Shown: positions 1 through 11,636, counted from the stretch's first letter. The stretch: 64,000 nt of DNA from Zeugodacus cucurbitae (GCF_028554725.1 NC_071671.1:53032001-53096000), one strand, 5' to 3'. Notes: generated from the letters alone by a model not told the origin. Translations and numbers: made by a program.

Positions 1-830
1 TAAATTAAATCTTGGGTAATTGACTTAAAATTGGTTTGAAAATTGATTATATGTCCATAAACAAAATATAAATAAAAATTAAATATTCAAATGGATTGAG
101 TGACAATGGAAAAACTGAGTAAAAGTGACATGTGTGAATATAGTTGTAATACATTAGCTTGTTTACATGTTCATAAATAAAATATAAATCAAAAGTAATG
201 GTAGAATAGATTGAGTGAAAATGAAAAAAATTCCAAAATGAGACTTGAGTGGTTTATATTTGAGTATATTAGTATTTTATCGAACAAATTAATGAGTGGT
301 AAACACGTTTGTGGTAATTTTGAGTGAATGGTCTATAAAGTCTCAGAATAAATATGAAAACAAATTGAGTGAGTAGAAAAATAGCTAACAATGTGGATGA
401 GTTTGAGTGAATTTTGTAAAAATTCCATCAAATATTTTTACAATTGATTTGTACGTTTTAAAACTGACATCCAATATCAATGAAGTATGAATCATACATA
501 TCATGTGAATGAGTGAGTATTTTAAGTTTGAGTTTTTAGCCAAGTTTTGGGTTAGAAATGTGTTATTTTTTTCTGTATATTAATTGAGCATATTGTAGTA
601 ATAACGGTGTAGTTAAATAAATTAGATTTAGGAAGTGAAATTTATAGCAATCTATTGCAAAATATAGTATTTATTAAAGAAAAAATTTGAGTGAAATGTG
701 TCTGTTGTTAAAATAATTTAAAAACATTATGCTAAAGTGAACAATACATATAAATATGTGAAATTATACATATAAATACATTTTAAAATTGAAATAATAA
801 TTGAGTTTCCTTTGAGTGAAAATAGAGAAA
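1..830. repeat. Diverged ~116-bp tandem array with TTGAGTGA core
   Basis: The octamer TTGAGTGA or a close variant recurs about every 100-120 bp (near 95, 210, 320, 364, 412, 690 and 812). The first two units align well: the stretch starting ATGTCCATAAACAAAATATA at 51 is repeated with changes at 167, a period of 116 bp. Later units are more diverged. The array runs off the left edge of the window. No coding potential was seen. It reads as an old AT-rich satellite; the family is not recognised. Confidence 0.6.
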
Positions 831-2285
831 CATACTCTGAATTTTTAATACTCAATATCTTAAGTACTAAAGCGTATGGATTGTTTTAGGTAATACGAAT
901 GAGTCTTATTCTGTACACTAATGTTTTATTTGCTAATTTATTTATATAAACTTGAATTCTTAAATATATACTAAAGAGCGAGAAAGTGCAAACTTCGCCA
1001 CTTTATGATTTTTTGACTATAAAGGCAATGAGATAGTTTTCTACACTTTTTAAACCATTTTTGAATAACTTAAATTCAGATAATATCAAAAAAAAATATT
1101 TTGTTCTTTTTCGAGCGAAACATAATATTTTTCTTTTCCATTTTTATTTCAATTAACATAATAATTTTCCACCGAAAATAACTTTTTTAATTTATTTTTA
1201 CGCTTATATAACCTCTCTTCTATTTATGCTTTGCTGATACACAAATGTATGGTCAAATTAAAGGCACTCACTTGAATGCCAACGATATTTACATATGTAA
1301 ACATGTATACAAGCGCATAGCGACGCAAATATGATTGATGATTTACCTGCGAAGCAATAAACCGCTCGCTCACATTTACATAAAAACATGGAAAATTTGT
1401 TTGGTGTCCATTATATCTTCTTTGTCCGTACCTACGCCGTTATTCACCGCAAAACTTTCTTCCTTTTCACACAAACACACTCACTCACACAAAGAGACGC
1501 GCTGAATAAACCAACAGAATTGCTCACAAATACGCCACGACCGTTGCAACACTTGACAGGCGAGTGCCATAAATAATGTCAGTCAGTCAGTCAGTGTGCG
1601 CAGCGACAATTTGAAGTGAAGTGTGTCGTGTCGCCTCTTGTCACAAACTCACTTTCGTATGCTCAAAGATAATTCATCATTCGGATCTGTCCGCACAATG
1701 ACGGATATCCGTTAGTTGTTGCAATTGTTGTATTTGGTGTTATACAAGTGAACTACACCTGAATACGATCCTGCTTCCGTGTGATTGCCCCGCTCAGCCT
1801 TCAATTTACATATTTATATAAAGAGACATGTATATGTGTGGGTTGTTGAAGTTTGCCACAGCACTTCCGTTGCGAGTTAACCCTAAACGGAAATTTTACA
1901 TGATAAACTCTCTGAACGCTGACCCCCCAAAACTCATATTTTAAAGGGCGCACAACCACATTTGTTTGAGTGTTGAAGAGCTCTGTGTTTTTGGGAAAAA
2001 TATTCACTTTTGATTATCCCCTTCGGTCTTGTATTTATATCTAAATGTTCTGAAGCACATTCGTACTTAATTTTTATGCGCTTTTAATTGACTGTTTAGA
2101 GCAAATGTTGTAACAAATGTTTATTGCAGAAGTTGTAAAGGGAATTCGAATGATGAAGAGTGTTTTTTTATATTTAATGCTGAAGAAAATTTATTAAAAC
2201 TATTACTCAGGCATTTTCTTCTACCTTAAAACTGTATTCTCAAGTCTTCAAATTCAATTCTTATTGCTTTTTAAAGACATTTCAG
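831..2285. other. AT-rich non-coding stretch, no gene seen
   Basis: I see no gene or transposon here. A short GTCA repeat lies at about 1577-1596. Small open frames at 1388-1576 (+) and 1801-2007 (-) have no recognisable domain and no supporting context. Confidence 0.6.
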
Positions 2286-2289
2286 TCAG

Positions 2290-3125
2290 TTTTTCAATTT
2301 AGTCAATTAGTTGATTATCTCTACTAATTTAAATAAGCTTTTAATTGCCTCAATTAACAAATGTTTGACTCTTCAAATAAATTGATTTTGAAAGGTATAT
2401 TCATTGCACCTTAATTAAGTCAATTAATTGATATTTTGTTAATTGAAACAAGTTTTAATTGACTCAATTAAGAACTATCGACTCTTCAAATGAATATCTC
2501 TTTTAAAGGTATATTGACTGCACCTTAATTTAGTCAATTAATTGCTATTTTGTTAATTGAAACAAGTTTTAATTGACTCAATTAAGAACTATCGACTCTT
2601 CAAATGAATATCTCTTTTAAAGGTATATTGACTGCACCTTAATTTAGTCAATTAATTGCTATTTTGTTAATTGAAACAAGTTTTAATTGACTCAATTAAG
2701 AACTATCGACTCTTCAAATAAATTGGTTATTAAAGATATATTGGCTGCATCTTAATATAGTTAATAAATTGATATTTTGTTAATTTAAACAAGTTTCTAA
2801 TTGACTCAATTAAGAACTGTCGACTTCTTAAAAATTTAGATTTTTAAAGATATATTGACAAAATCTTAATTTAATGAATAATTGTTTTTTTGTTATTCCA
2901 AGGCATTACGGACACTATTTTAATTTATTCAATTAGTAAAATGCGTAAACTAATTTGAATAAAATTTTAATTGACTCAATTAAGAAACTGTGCACTCTTC
3001 AAATTAGTTTCTTTTTTAATGCAAAAAAGCTGCTGTTATTGAATTTAATTAATTAGTTAATTGTTCACGTTAATATAAATATATTTTTAGTTAACTCAAT
3101 TAAGAAACACTCGATTAGCATATCT
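2290..3125. repeat. 114-bp AT-rich tandem satellite, about 6-7 units
   Basis: A marker AGAACTATCG, just after GACTCAATTA, starts at 2471, 2585 and 2699, with variants at 2357 and 2813. The period is therefore 114 bp across five units. Two further degenerate units have markers at 2983 and 3103. The two central units are almost identical, while edge units are diverged, as expected for a small satellite array. The unit is rich in TCAATTAA/TTAATTGA, so it carries several short inverted repeats. No coding potential is present. Confidence 0.9.
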
Positions 3126-3219
3126 ACTAAGAAGTTTTTAATTTTTTTGTGTGACTACTTTTATTATAATTTATAAAACTAAATCTTAAAATTGTTAAAC
3201 TTATTTTAATACTTAATAA

Positions 3220-3620
3220 GTGTGGCAACGCTAATGTTACTTATCTTCAATTTGTTGAAAACAATTAAAGTTTTGCGTCTGCCCACCATAAAAAATTCTA
3301 ACGAATTATTTTGGAAAATTTATTGTAAGTGTAGTGGTGGTTTTAATATTAAATTTAGTGAGTGTGGCAACGCTATTCAATTATTTAATATTTAAAATTA
3401 AATATTTTAAAACAATTAAAGTATTGTATCAACATTGTATGTATAATTTACAAATGTTTATTTGTTGAAAAGATACTTTTAGTATGGTGGCAACTCTCAA
3501 AAATAATATATTTATTATTTATTTGTTCATTTATATGCATTTAAATTTTTACTGAAATTTTTGTTTGTATAATTTATTATTATTTAATCCATGATCAGCA
3601 AACAAATGCGGCAACATTAT
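3220..3620 (-). repeat. GTTGCCA-phased diverged array (minus orientation)
   Basis: GGCAAC cores (GTTGCC on the minus strand) begin at 3224, 3366, 3489 and 3610, spacings of 142, 123 and 121 bp. They sit in similar contexts (GTGTGGCAACGCT twice, then ATGGTGGCAACTCT and ATGCGGCAAC). The DNA between the cores is AT-rich and only weakly alike from unit to unit. The same core with about 120-bp spacing occurs at 15.3, 18.7, 43.2 and 54 kb. Confidence 0.6.
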
Positions 3621-3639
3621 TTGCATTGATGCATTTTAA

Positions 3640-4798
3640 TATGTGCTGACATAAACTAAGGCAAATGTGCCATAAGTGGAATTAAGTGTAGTCATTTAGT
3701 CTATTTTGGATATTTGCGGAATAAATGTCTAAAAATATGTCTGTGTGTATTCACATTTTCATTTATTTAGGTTTATTCCTCGTATTCATTTGCAGTCAAT
3801 TAAATTATATGTTTCATGTTAAGCTGGACAGAATGGCTTTCACTGCGCACATTAGGCGCCAGCAAGCTTAGTGCTTAGCATATTCCAAAATTATTTCAAA
3901 TATTAAACCAAAATAATTATTGAAATTTCTGTTGACATCCGAAAACAACAAATAGTGCAAATTATCTCCATGACAGCGAGTGATTTATACTTTTCGTTCA
4001 ATTAAAGTGATCACTTAAGCTGGCTTTGCTGCAATAAGCTTTTTAGAAGCTTTAATTTACATACAGACACACATTATTGCATCTACACAATTATCTTTAT
4101 CAACTCGTCACCTCCACCGAGCATGTCCTTTGTCTACAGCAACTTTGTAAATTTTAGCCGCGTTAATTTTTTATAATCACCACTTCACAGAGTCCTTGGT
4201 GGCGCCTGCGGATATGCAATGATTTGTGATTTAATTATTCTTCATTTAGCGCTTTCACAATTACTTCCAGTGAAATCAGCTCTTCATGGCAGCAGCAGTT
4301 GCAATGGCAAAAGCGTCGTCGTCGACGTTGAGTTTGCGCCAATTTTAAGTTGAAAATGCATTTAATGGATTTTTAATACCCGCATTTAGTAGATGTCTAC
4401 GAGCGCTTAAAGGCGTTTACGACGAGCGAATATTAAATTCATTGGAAAGTTGTGGCTGCGTTAGAATATAATTTTTAATGAAAGTACTCTTAATTTGAAT
4501 AACTTTCAATTCATTGGGGATCTTTTGAGGTTATCTTGATGGGTCTACAAATTGCTGTAATGCTCAAGCTTCTCTAAAAAATGATTTATTGAAATGTTAG
4601 AATAACATTAACGCTGTGAAAGCTATAGAATATATAGTTAATCAATGAATTAACAAATTTAAAATTTAAATCTAAATTTACTTCATATGTCTCGCTTAAT
4701 GTCCTACTCTTTATTACCTTCAGCTGATCTTACTTGATTTCATCTCATCCCATCCCACCTCATAACATTCAATTTATTCACCTCTTGTATATACATAT
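3640..4798. other. Non-coding stretch, nothing identified
   Basis: AT-rich DNA with a slightly more GC-rich patch around 4270-4340 that contains GTCGTCGTCGACG. I see no domain-bearing open frame, RNA gene or repeat boundary. Confidence 0.5.
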
Positions 4799-4818
4799 GT
4801 GATTGCCGTTGAAACCGT

Positions 4819-5298
4819 TTAGCCGGTTATAGCCGAATCGATGAGAGCGCGAAGCTGCTCTCTATCCCTCGCAGTTCGGCGCCAGTTGGAGTTCCCAAGT
4901 GTAACCAGGTCGCTCTCCACTTGGTCTCTCCCACGGAGTGGAGGCCTCCCTTTTCCTCGGCTTCCACCAGCGGGTACTGCATCGAAAACTTTCAGAGCTG
5001 GGGCACTTTCATCCATTCGGACAACATGACCCAGCCAGTGTAGCCGCTGTCTTTTTATTCGCTGGACTATGTCTATGTCGTCGAATAACACATACAGCTT
5101 ATCATTCCATCTTCTGCGGTATTCGCCGTTGCCTATATTCTGAGGACCATAATTCTTGCGCAAAATTTTCCTCTCGAAAACTCCTAGTGTCGTCTCATCT
5201 GATGTTGACAACGTCCAAGCCTCTGCACCATAAAGCAGAACGGGAATGATAAGCGAATTGTAGAGTTTGATTTTGGTTCGTCGCGAGAGGTCTTTCAA
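4819..5298 (-). pseudogene. C-terminal tail of LINE reverse-transcriptase ORF (fragment)
   Basis: This 159-codon open frame is the best-preserved piece of the RTE-like element. It contains TKIKLYNSLIIPVLLYGAEA, then FERKILRKNYGP, GEYRRRW, DDIDIVQRIKRQRL and WLGHVVRMD, and ends in a basic segment rich in G and R. This is the post-thumb region typical of the family, not a host protein. The ATG at 5298 is incidental, because related sequence continues upstream (GRYQ/GFRP, FVDFKA) in shifted frames. It matches the 61385-61834 fragment along most of its length. Confidence 0.85.
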
Positions 5299-5375
5299 TT
5301 GCCTACTCAGTCCAAAGTAGCACCTGTTGGCAAGAGTGGAATTCTGCGCTGGATTTTGAGGCTGACAATGTTGGT

Positions 5376-5800
5376 CTACGACTTCGAAGTTATGACTGTC
5401 AAGAGTGACGTGGGAGCCAAGCCGTGCGCTGACGGTTTGTTTGATGACAGGAGATATTTCGTCTTGACCTCGTTCACCATCAGACCCATTCGCTTCGCTT
5501 CCTTATCCATGCGGGAAAAAGCAGAACTAACGGCGGGGGTGTTGTTTCCAATGATATAACTATCAGCGCTGCTTCTTTTCGTGCTGTCAAAAGTAGCTTT
5601 AAAATCGACAAAAAGGTGGTGTGTGTCGATCCTCTTTTCACGGGTCTTCTCCAAGATTTGGCGCATGGTGAATATCTGGTCAGTTTTGGATTTTCCAGGT
5701 CTAAAACCACACTGATAACGTCCAATCAGTTTGTTGACGATGGGCTTTAGTCTTTCACACAGTACGCTCGATAGAACCTTATAGGAGATATTTAAGTAGC
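5376..5800 (-). pseudogene. Reverse-transcriptase palm fragment, internally deleted
   Basis: The minus strand reads KVLSSVLCERLKPIVNKLIG, then RYQCGFRPGKSKTDQIF, EKTREKRIDTHHLFVDFKA and TFDST. These are the fingers and first palm motifs of a non-LTR reverse transcriptase. The next codons already belong to the segment after the YADD box, so the catalytic core has been deleted. A stop lies upstream of the KVLSS segment. It is part of the 4800-6320 element. Confidence 0.8.
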
Positions 5801-6320
5801 TTATCCCACGTTAATTGGCACAGATTGTGGGATCTCCCTTTTTATGGATTGGGCAGAGCACACTGAGATTCCAATCGTCAGGCATGCTTTCTTCCGACAT
5901 ATTCTTCAAAGAAGCTGATGCATGCACATTATCAGCTCTTCGCCGCCGTATTCGGCCGGAAATCTATCGGCCCCCGCCGCTTTGTTGTTCTTCAAGCGGG
6001 TAATTGCTATTCGAATTTCTTCATGGTCGGGTAATGGAACATCTGTTCCATCGTCATCGATTGGGGAATCGGGTTCGCCGTCTGCTGGTGTCGTACTTTC
6101 ACTGCCATTCAGCAGGTCGGAGAAGTGTTTCTTGAAACCTTCGTTATGTGACTTTATTTTTTCATAAAATTTTCGAGCATTACCACTGTCAGCTTCTCAA
6201 GCTCTTCATACTCACGTATTTCGGCCTCTTTTTTTTCTTTTTTTATCTCATCTTGTCTCCTGTCATCTAAATTTTTCTCACTTTGGCATAGTAATAGCTC
6301 ATCTTTACTATGGTATATCC

Positions 6321-7595
6321 CAAATATGGAAATTCTCCGGTAAATTATGAAATTTAGCACAAAAATACAACAACAATACTAAAAACTCAAACAAAATTTA
6401 AACAAATGCTCCTAACAACTATCGCTATGTTTACACGCTGTACCCGATAGCGTGAAAATTTATTTATATTTAAGTAGACAAACAACAACAACCACAGCAA
6501 CAACAACTAAAGTAACAGAACACCTAACCACATAACGACGTAACCACAATTGAAGAAATAACGGTTGTGAACAGCTGCGAACTTGGTCAAAATGAATAAC
6601 GGTGTGCCGTAGAGGCGAAGGAGTGCCTGAGGTGAAGAATGTGAATATACAACATTCATACAAACACATTTACATTGGCATATGCGTGTGTGTAATCCCG
6701 CTATGCATGAGGAAATACCAAGCTTTCTCATAAGATTTTCGCAAGCACATATGCAAAGCAGTTCCAGTGGGTGGAGAACAAGAACAAGAAGAAGCAGAGC
6801 GGAAATATGCGCTTAAAAGTTTGCAGATTGCGAAAACGTTTTTTTCGGTGTGAGAATTTTAAACTGTGCTATAATATTTGTTTGAATAGTGTAAGTACTA
6901 GAGCGTGACAACGCACAAGGACATGCCGAGGCACAGCTACACGCACATATACATATAACTACATATGTATATATGATTATAACACATAGCTCCCTCATAA
7001 GGGTACACACGCATGGCGAACAGTGAAAATATGTTTAAAATGTGGCGTCGCCGATCTGCAATCCACACGGATGAGCAATAAATCACATAACAAAGCAATT
7101 TGCATATCCTTCCGATGCGCGCTGAGTTATATACATATGTATATATTTGCGAGGAAGCCACAAGTACTCTAAATTCATGATATCAACACATGCGCGATTA
7201 CATATATATATATATATATGTACCCATAGTATGAATATATATTCATTCACCTACACATATACTCATATACGCACGCTTGTCTCAAGCGCTTTTGTCTGCT
7301 TCATGTGGCACGCTACTGGTGCTAACCGCAGTCAAAAATGTGGGTTTGAATGTATATGTATATATTTCTACACAGCTATCTGCTTAGGTTTATCTCCACA
7401 AGTGTTGCGCGGTAAATCGTTTGAAAATAAACCGCTAATGTGTCTGAGAATCTGTTGCATGCTCTTTGCTGGCCTTGTGATCTGCTTTTTGTTGTTGTTT
7501 GTTGACATCGCGCAGTTTTCAGTAAAGCGAACGCCGTGGAAAAGCTGAAATAATCCCGTTACTCGTTGCTATTGTTGTTGTATGTTGTATTATAT
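6321..7595. other. Non-coding DNA with simple repeats, no gene
   Basis: CAACAACAA and TACATATG-type sequence dominates, with an AT dinucleotide run at about 7202-7219. Overlapping small frames on both strands (for example 7147-7548 +) consist of low-complexity Y/I/C-rich sequence and carry no domain. Confidence 0.55.
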
Positions 7596-8467
7596 ATAAA
7601 AAATTGCAGACATAGCACTTTAGGTACAACATTGCTTATTCTGCTTTAAACTTTTGAATGCAATCTTTTTTATAAGCATCTGTAGCTCTTAAAGCTTCAA
7701 GAAATGGCTATTTCGTTTTAAAATCCTTTCAATTGGAATGAAAAAATAAGCATATATGATTATGAGCTACATGTAGTTAAATTTAAATTATTGTTTTATT
7801 AAAAACAAAGCGTTGACTTGGAGTCTACTTGAAATAAAACCATAAGGATAATGATAAGTTGTTATTGCAGCCTCAGTAGCCTTTCTCTGAAACTATGTCT
7901 CTATAAATATCATATTAAATTATCCAACAATTTCGCGAAGCTCCATACGAAATAACTTTACATCGAACTGTTATTTATTTTGGGGCTAAGAAGTTTTTTT
8001 AGCTATCTTTCATGACTATTTAAAAATATGTGAGGTAGAGATGGTTTTCAGTAACTTCTTGCGAATCTTGTCTAAGTGAATGAAGTATATTGTAAAAGTT
8101 GTAGCTGTTAAAATGTTGGCAGACTTTGGAAAAGTTAATAAAATATTTAGTGACTGAGTAAAATAGCACATAAAAGGTCTTTATTTAGTATTTCAAACAA
8201 ATTCCTTAACCCCTAATTTCAAATATGCTTCGAGCATTTCCATTTAAAGCCAGCAGGAACTTGCCAGATGATCCAGATAATCTTAATATTAGCTGAAACA
8301 AGGTGTTGTGGACTTTGTATTCTTAGTTCCAAATTGTTGTACTTAATTTAAGTCTGTATATATAAATGTCAACTTTTTTTTCTAAGAAGACAGACCTAGA
8401 TGATCTCGTGAATACCAATTCTAAAATTAAGACCAAACACAAATTGACTATCTAGATAACCAAACAG

Positions 8468-9441
8468 CTAACCAATACTCGAATAACAAATCAAAAGAGA
8501 TTGGGAGGATTCCTCCCTTAAGGAAGTCATTAGCAAAAGCACCCAGCAATGGTACACGGATGGGTCTAAGACCACAGATGGTATAGGTGCCGGGCTCGCG
8601 GGACCACGTATCAATATGTCGATGCCCATGGGACACTTTCCCAGTATCTTTCAAGCTGAGGTCTATGTTATTAGCAAATGCGCTGAAATAATATCAGATA
8701 GGAACTATCACGGCGAACAAATTGCCATCATCAGTGATAGCCAGGCGGCTGTCCAGGCACTATCATCATTCGAAATAAACTCGGGGTTGGTCCTGGACTG
8801 CATTGGAAAACTCAATAGAGTGTTCAGCAGCAACAAACTAACACTGTTCTGGGTACCGGGACACAGAGGTATTCATGGCAACGAACTCGCAGACCAGCTA
8901 GCTAGAAGGGCCGCGGCTACCAGACCGGTGGGGCCAGAGCCCTTCATTGCCGTTGGTCCGCAAGCTCTGAGAAATGGACTACTCGTAGGCGAATTAGAAA
9001 GAAGAAATCGCTACTGACTGCAACTGCAGGGACTTCGCCACTCCAAACTGTTTCTAGGGGGGTACAACCGCAAAAGATTCAAGCAACTTATTGCGCTCCC
9101 ACGAAACAAAATTAGACTACTAGTGGCAAAAAAAAAAATTAGACCACTGCAGACTAAGGTGTCATCTGAACAAACTGGGGATCTGCTCTATGGACCTGTT
9201 CAGATTCCGTGATTTGGAAGCGGAAACACCTGAGCACCTACTCCTGGAATGTCACGAGGAGGCAGGAAATGGGGTCTCCATATCCCCAAAGGGAAAATAT
9301 CGCGACCACCAGCCCTTCAGCGTTACTAAGTTTCCTTAGAGCTACAGGACTGGACGGTATTCTGTGATAAATAGGAGAGGGCACAATAGGCCGTAGGTCG
9401 CAGTGCGATCCTCTAATAAATCTAATCTAATCTAACCAATA
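8468..9441 (+). mobile_element. 5'-truncated RNase-H LINE with 15-bp target-site duplications (copy 1)
   Basis: The element body 8483-9426 is bounded by identical 15-bp direct repeats CTAACCAATACTCGA at 8468-8482 and 9427-9441, the mark of target-primed reverse transcription. The 5' end is truncated inside the RNase H domain. The 3' part encodes a zinc-knuckle-like C-terminal segment in another frame (TPEHLLLEC near 9230). The 3' end is a CTAAT-type simple repeat after AATAAA-like sequence. RNase H on a LINE points to the I/LOA/R1 group of clades; which one is not settled by eye. The element inserted before the 1915-bp duplication, because both copies share the same target-site duplications. 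Confidence 0.9.
8487..9017 (+). pseudogene. RNase H domain remnant of a non-LTR retrotransposon (copy 1)
   Basis: The open frame extends upstream of the first ATG (8616) to 8487, just after a TAA at 8484. The codons before that ATG encode the first catalytic motif WYTDGSKTTDG (from 8550). Next come AEVY with the catalytic Glu, SDSQAAVQALSS with the second Asp, and WVPGHRGIHGNELADQLAR with the final His/Asp motif. The four acidic/His positions of an RNase H fold are therefore all present in about 150 residues. The frame stops at 9015-9017, before the expected C-terminal zinc-knuckle region, which continues in a shifted frame. With no reverse transcriptase attached it is a fragment, not an active gene. 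Confidence 0.88.
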
Positions 9442-10382
9442 CTCGATTCCTGTTTTCTTTTTGTTGTCCTTCGTAGATCTCCAAAAAAAACTACAAATTT
9501 TCTACTGCTGATAAAAAATTGCAGACATAGCACTTTAGGTACAACATTGCTTATTCTGCTTTAAACTTTTGAATGCAATCTTTTTTATAAGCATCTGTAG
9601 CTCTTAAAGCTTCAAGAAATGGCTATTTCGTTTTAAAATCCTTTCAATTGGAATGAAAAAATAAGCATATATGATTATGAGCTACATGTAGTTAAATTTA
9701 AATTATTGTTTTATTAAAAACAAAGCGTTGACTTGGAGTCTACTTGAAATAAAACCATAAGGATAATGATAAGTTGTTATTGCAGCCTCAGTAGCCTTTC
9801 TCTGAAACTATGTCTCTATAAATATCATATTAAATTATCCAACAATTTCGCGAAGCTCCATACGAAATAACTTTACATCGAACTGTTATTTATTTTGGGG
9901 CTAAGAAGTTTTTTTAGCTATCTTTCATGACTATTTAAAAATATGTGAGGTAGAGATGGTTTTCAGTAACTTCTTGCGAATCTTGTCTAAGTGAATGAAG
10001 TATATTGTAAAAGTTGTAGCTGTTAAAATGTTGGCAGACTTTGGAAAAGTTAATAAAATATTTAGTGACTGAGTAAAATAGCACATAAAAGGTCTTTATT
10101 TAGTATTTCAAACAAATTCCTTAACCCCTAATTTCAAATATGCTTCGAGCATTTCCATTTAAAGCCAGCAGGAACTTGCCAGATGATCCAGATAATCTTA
10201 ATATTAGCTGAAACAAGGTGTTGTGGACTTTGTATTCTTAGTTCCAAATTGTTGTACTTAATTTAAGTCTGTATATATAAATGTCAACTTTTTTTTCTAA
10301 GAAGACAGACCTAGATGATCTCGTGAATACCAATTCTAAAATTAAGACCAAACACAAATTGACTATCTAGATAACCAAACAG

Positions 10383-11356
10383 CTAACCAATACTCGAATA
10401 ACAAATCAAAAGAGATTGGGAGGATTCCTCCCTTAAGGAAGTCATTAGCAAAAGCACCCAGCAATGGTACACGGATGGGTCTAAGACCACAGATGGTATA
10501 GGTGCCGGGCTCGCGGGACCACGTATCAATATGTCGATGCCCATGGGACACTTTCCCAGTATCTTTCAAGCTGAGGTCTATGTTATTAGCAAATGCGCTG
10601 AAATAATATCAGATAGGAACTATCACGGCGAACAAATTGCCATCATCAGTGATAGCCAGGCGGCTGTCCAGGCACTATCATCATTCGAAATAAACTCGGG
10701 GTTGGTCCTGGACTGCATTGGAAAACTCAATAGAGTGTTCAGCAGCAACAAACTAACACTGTTCTGGGTACCGGGACACAGAGGTATTCATGGCAACGAA
10801 CTCGCAGACCAGCTAGCTAGAAGGGCCGCGGCTACCAGACCGGTGGGGCCAGAGCCCTTCATTGCCGTTGGTCCGCAAGCTCTGAGAAATGGACTACTCG
10901 TAGGCGAATTAGAAAGAAGAAATCGCTACTGACTGCAACTGCAGGGACTTCGCCACTCCAAACTGTTTCTAGGGGGGTACAACCGCAAAAGATTCAAGCA
11001 ACTTATTGCGCTCCCACGAAACAAAATTAGACTACTAGTGGCAAAAAAAAAAATTAGACCACTGCAGACTAAGGTGTCATCTGAACAAACTGGGGATCTG
11101 CTCTATGGACCTGTTCAGATTCCGTGATTTGGAAGCGGAAACACCTGAGCACCTACTCCTGGAATGTCACGAGGAGGCAGGAAATGGGGTCTCCATATCC
11201 CCAAAGGGAAAATATCGCGACCACCAGCCCTTCAGCGTTACTAAGTTTCCTTAGAGCTACAGGACTGGACGGTATTCTGTGATAAATAGGAGAGGGCACA
11301 ATAGGCCGTAGGTCGCAGTGCGATCCTCTAATAAATCTAATCTAATCTAACCAATA
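10383..11356 (+). mobile_element. 5'-truncated RNase-H LINE with 15-bp target-site duplications (copy 2)
   Basis: Identical to the 8468-9441 element at an offset of 1915. Target-site duplications lie at 10383-10397 and 11342-11356 and the body at 10398-11341. It arose by duplication of the whole unit rather than by a second retrotransposition. Confidence 0.9.
10402..10932 (+). pseudogene. RNase H domain remnant of a non-LTR retrotransposon (copy 2)
   Basis: Identical in sequence to the 8487-9017 frame: WYTDGSKTTDG, AEVY, SDSQAAVQ and WVPGHRGIHGNELAD are all present. The absence of any substitution between the copies fits a very recent duplication or an assembly duplication. Confidence 0.88.
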
Positions 11357-11636
11357 CTCGATTCCTGTTTTCTTTTTGTTGTCCTTCGTAGATCTCCAAA
11401 AAAAACTACAAATTTTCTACTGCTGATACATCTATCACCTTCAAGTACTATTAGATAGTGCCGTTGGTGTGGTGACTTAAAAAAATCCTTAAAATAATTA
11501 CGATGACTACTGTAGAATCGGCGATTTTATGCTGGATAAGAGTTTGGAACAGTTTCGGTTATGTACTAAAACCGACTGTCTTGTGAACGGTCGATGATTT
11601 TGTAGAGCATGGTATTTTACAGTCAGCATTTGTATA

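Larger units (their letters stand above)
4800..6320 (-). mobile_element. Decayed RTE-like non-LTR retrotransposon, reverse-transcriptase remnant
   Basis: Read on the minus strand, this is the middle and C-terminal part of a LINE ORF2. From 6320 down one finds an acidic/basic linker region, the motif SHNEGFKKHFSDLLNG near 6150, and the RT block GFRPGKSKTDQIF near 5660-5725. The catalytic-aspartate motif FVDFKATFDS lies at about 5581-5615, followed by the conserved tail with LYGAEAW and RRRW. The reading frame is broken by several frameshifts and stops. The YADD catalytic box and about 100 residues around it are missing, because the frame jumps from just after FDST to the VNEVKTKY region. The same family occurs at 21076-22790 and 61404-61926. 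The RTE clade is a tentative call from the LYGAEAW-type tail and the simple-repeat 3' end of the 61-kb copy. Inactive. Confidence 0.85.
7596..9510. repeat. Copy 1 of a 1915-bp perfect tandem duplication
   Basis: The sequence from 7596 (ATAAAAAATTGCAGACATAG) to 9510 is repeated base for base, immediately adjacent, at 9511-11425. Every line I compared matches with a constant offset of 1915, including homopolymer lengths such as the 11-A run at 9128 and 11043. Three further bases (ATA) after copy 2 also match the start of the unit, so the breakpoint has 3-bp microhomology. Each copy contains the same truncated LINE. This is either a very recent duplication or an assembly artefact. Confidence 0.95.
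9511..11425. repeat. Copy 2 of the 1915-bp perfect tandem duplication
   Basis: Head-to-tail with copy 1 with no spacer. The junction reads TACTGCTG/ATAAAAAATTG. The outer boundary at 11425 continues into unrelated sequence (ATACATCTATCACC). No difference from copy 1 was found in the stretches compared. Confidence 0.95.

Noticed and set aside
1577..1596. GTCA repeat as a regulatory element
   Set aside because: A five-unit microsatellite with no supporting context.
4841..5249. Plus-strand frames opposite the RTE tail
   Set aside because: Antisense shadows; the protein motifs are on the minus strand.
7147..7548. 133-codon plus-strand frame
   Set aside because: The translation is low-complexity I/Y/T-rich at the N-terminus from the AT/CATA repeats, with no recognised domain and competing frames on the other strand.
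8448..8654. 68-codon minus-strand frame (and its copy at 10363-10569)
   Set aside because: Antisense to the RNase H frame of the LINE, whose motifs are on the plus strand.
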